NCBI RefSeq assembly: GCF_018320785.1
Contig: NC_054875.1
Location: forward strand, 32,369,157 to 32,433,156
From: Cheilinus undulatus
Lineage: Eukaryota > Chordata > Actinopteri > Labriformes > Labridae
Reading direction: 5' to 3'
DNA length: 64,000 nucleotides
Below the pieces are notes generated by a model. It worked only from the letters and a program-made list of their open reading frames with translations, ran no database searches and had not been told where the DNA came from. The translations under genes were made by a program, and so were the position numbers. Positions 61,871-64,000 of this stretch are shown here, one piece after another (within the stretch, counting starts at the first letter, position 1; each line of letters starts with the position of its first letter).

Positions 61871-64000
61871 TGCAAATTGGGGATACTGACAGCTGGCTTC
61901 AGGAAGACAAAGTAGATTAAACTGGTTGTATGATATCGGATCTAGTAACTTATGAAAATTTAGATGCCAAGCAAAACTTTTTCTATAGTTTTAATTATGT
62001 TATTCAATGATATTCTTATCATATGACTGTGCTGGTGTTCAGTCATCCAGGCCATGGTTATCCAAGGCTTTATCCAAGCAGAGAAACTTGACTTGATTGA
62101 GGTTCTTGAAAATGTTTCATCCCTCCCTACCTTTGTCAAAACATTAAAAAGTTAATGAGCTTCGTTGGCACCTAAGAGTCGTTGGCAGGGTCGTTGACCT
62201 AGACATTAATCAGAAATGTTCAGCACTGTTGCCTCACCCCATGTAGTTCCTTGACTTTTGGGAAGTGCTACCTCAAGAGCAGGTACTTTTTAAGAGGTAG
62301 ATTTTCTACCCCATGACTAAAAATAGACCCTGGTGGATGCAGTTAAAAGCACTGAGCTCCTGCTTTCTCATACCCCTTTTCCATCAAAAGAACCTGGTGC
62401 TCATTCGGTGCTAGTGCCTTTTCTCTGTTTAGCATTTTAACTAATCGGTACAGTATTTGAGCATTGTTTTCCAACTTTTAACATGTCTGTGGTGTGCATG
62501 TGTAGGGGGATTTTCCTACTTTTTCAGCCTTTTAAATCACATTGTTAAGTAGCCTATCTTCAAGTCTGCTTCTACACAGAATTTATAGCTGTTCAGCAGG
62601 AAAGAACCCTGTTCTTACTAATACTGGTGGTGGACACTAAGTCCAGTGTGGTGGCGTGGGTGGAAATCATCTCTAAGCTTTCTCTGAACCCATCAAAGAT
62701 GATTTGTGAGGAGTAACAGGTGGAGGAAGAAGTGTTGAGTGCACAGATAACAACCGGATCAGCTGGATAACATAATTACACCATTGTGTGTGAGAGTGTG
62801 TGTCACTGTGATTGATGGGACGGACCTTGTGTTGTAGTCGCTGCTCCATCAATCCGTTCACTCGTTAGCTTCCTCTCTGGCCTTCCTGACCCTCCTTTTT
62901 TCTCCAGCTGGACGCCTCTGCTATGACGTATCCGTACTTCGTGAGTCCATCTTCAACTGCAAATCTGCTGTGAAGAGGACTAAAGCCATCTAATGTAATT
63001 ATGTGGATCAATCAGTTTGGGCCTGTCAATGGAGATCCAAATGCCAATACAAGAGCTAAGTTCTCTTTCCCAGAAGACAGATGGTATTGTGAAACAGACG
63101 GTAATGCTAGGCTTTATGATGAACGGTCCTCTTTTGATAATTTATGCACATCTTAAAAGAAGATCAGTGCGGTATTCGTGGTCCACTCTGAGCCCAAGGG
63201 GGCCCCTGTGCTGGTTGTGAACTTTCCCTTTGAATGCAATTAGATAGAGAAAATGGCTTGGAACACATGGTGGAAACATAGTACAACATGGAAGGAAATG
63301 TACGCCAATTATTTGTAGATTTATTTTTCTCTCTAGGGATGAAAAACTGCAGATTGTCAACGGAGATGGTCTCAGAAATTACACAGTCGGGTTGTCCTTG
63401 GCATTCCAGACCCTCTATTAGTGCCGGAATTACAGTGTGCCGCAAGTCAGGGGACAACTCATTAAGTGTCTGACTCTTTCTGTACCCCTTCAACCTCCTG
63501 CCATGATCCCGCTATGACAACCATGCTCCTTCTAATCCCCCTTATTTGTTTCATTTGGTTTCAGACGCTCTTGGGAGTGAGGCATGCTGGGAAAATGGAC
63601 TGATGATGAAGGAGCTCAAAAGCCAAGCAGGCCCCGTCAGTCACAGCGGAGTTTTCTCTTTGTTCGAAGGGAGCAGGCCATTTCAAATTGGGCTCACGAG
63701 CTGCTCGCCCTGCCAGTGTAAACACAGGCCCCTCTGTTTCTTTCGCAGTCACTCACCCGCTCGACTCCCCCTCTTAGAGCACCATGAAGGATGGATTTTG
63801 ATGTGTATGAGTGTGTGCAACTTCTAGACTGAGCAACAACTCTGGTTTTGATATAAATGATTACTGACTTTACATACCAGGTGTCTGATTATGTGTCCGT
63901 ATGACTGCACAAGAAATAAAGTGAGAAATGTGCAGAATTTCCAAAACGTAGAGTGTTGTAGTGCCCTCTACTGCTGCCTTTACATTTCTGTTTCCTGGCA
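61871..64000. other. Right flank, no gene recognised
   Basis: At 62028-62150 lies a dispersed fish motif (CTGGTGTTCAGTCATCCAGG, then GAAAATGTTTCATCCCTCCC), a fragment of a common retroelement-associated repeat. A 33-base stretch at 62909-62941 has strong splice signals on both sides and may be a microexon. The region 62990-63480 is complex sequence that may be conserved non-coding DNA. Nothing else is recognised. Confidence 0.4.
62909..62941 (+). other. Possible 33-base microexon
   Basis: A pyrimidine-rich tract ending TTTTTTCTCCAG is followed by 33 open bases (LDASAMTYPYF in frame 1) and then GTGAGTCC, a strong donor. If real it belongs to a gene running off the right edge. The product is not recognised, and the upstream partner is not visible in this window. 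Confidence 0.25.

Overview
This is genomic DNA from a teleost fish, most likely a percomorph. The three recognisable genes have vertebrate proteins, short teleost-type introns and GT/AG splice sites, and most of the remaining sequence is typical fish mobile DNA: Tc1-like transposons, tRNA-headed SINEs, L2/CR1-like and R4/Dong-like LINE remnants, a solo LTR and short non-autonomous DNA elements. No CRISPR, operon or prokaryotic feature is present.

Layout. 1-31.7 kb holds no gene I can recognise. It carries a nested short element (about 240-1110), three copies of one Tc1 family (near 3.4, 21.5 and 27.2 kb), other Tc1 remnants (near 10.7, 12.4, 19.7 and 24.7 kb), a LINE 3' end followed directly by a SINE (7.6-8.8 kb), a 510-bp solo LTR with a 5-bp target duplication (11.4 kb), an AGCT-rich dispersed repeat (15.4-16.3 kb) and a G/T-skewed degenerate long-period repeat (30.0-31.3 kb). 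31.9-49.0 kb holds prpf6, complete on the + strand in 21 coding exons (968 codons), whose introns are loaded with transposons. 52.8-54.2 kb holds a small four-helix-cytokine gene of 157 codons in five coding exons, best read as il7. 56.6-59.9 kb holds aar2, complete in three coding exons (388 codons). The last 4 kb has no clear gene, only repeats, possible conserved non-coding DNA and one possible microexon.

How the genes relate. PRPF6 bridges U5 and U4/U6 in the tri-snRNP, and AAR2 is the assembly chaperone that holds PRPF8 during U5 snRNP maturation. Two U5 factors therefore lie about 8 kb apart in the same orientation, with a lymphoid cytokine between them.

The most unusual content is a 530-560 bp repeat family with four good copies (two of them nested), one truncated copy and two diverged ones. 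It shows 9-bp target duplications, imperfect terminal repeats beginning TAACCT, a subterminal inverted repeat at each end, and two conserved, inward-facing ATG starts, each behind CCAAT boxes. One of these starts opens a short ORF resembling the beginning of a RecQ-like helicase ORF and is followed by a splice donor. It looks like the fused ends of a larger, gene-bearing transposon or a promoter-capturing (Pack-type) element. All coordinates and motifs were read by eye; family assignments rest on recalled protein and repeat patterns, not on database searches.
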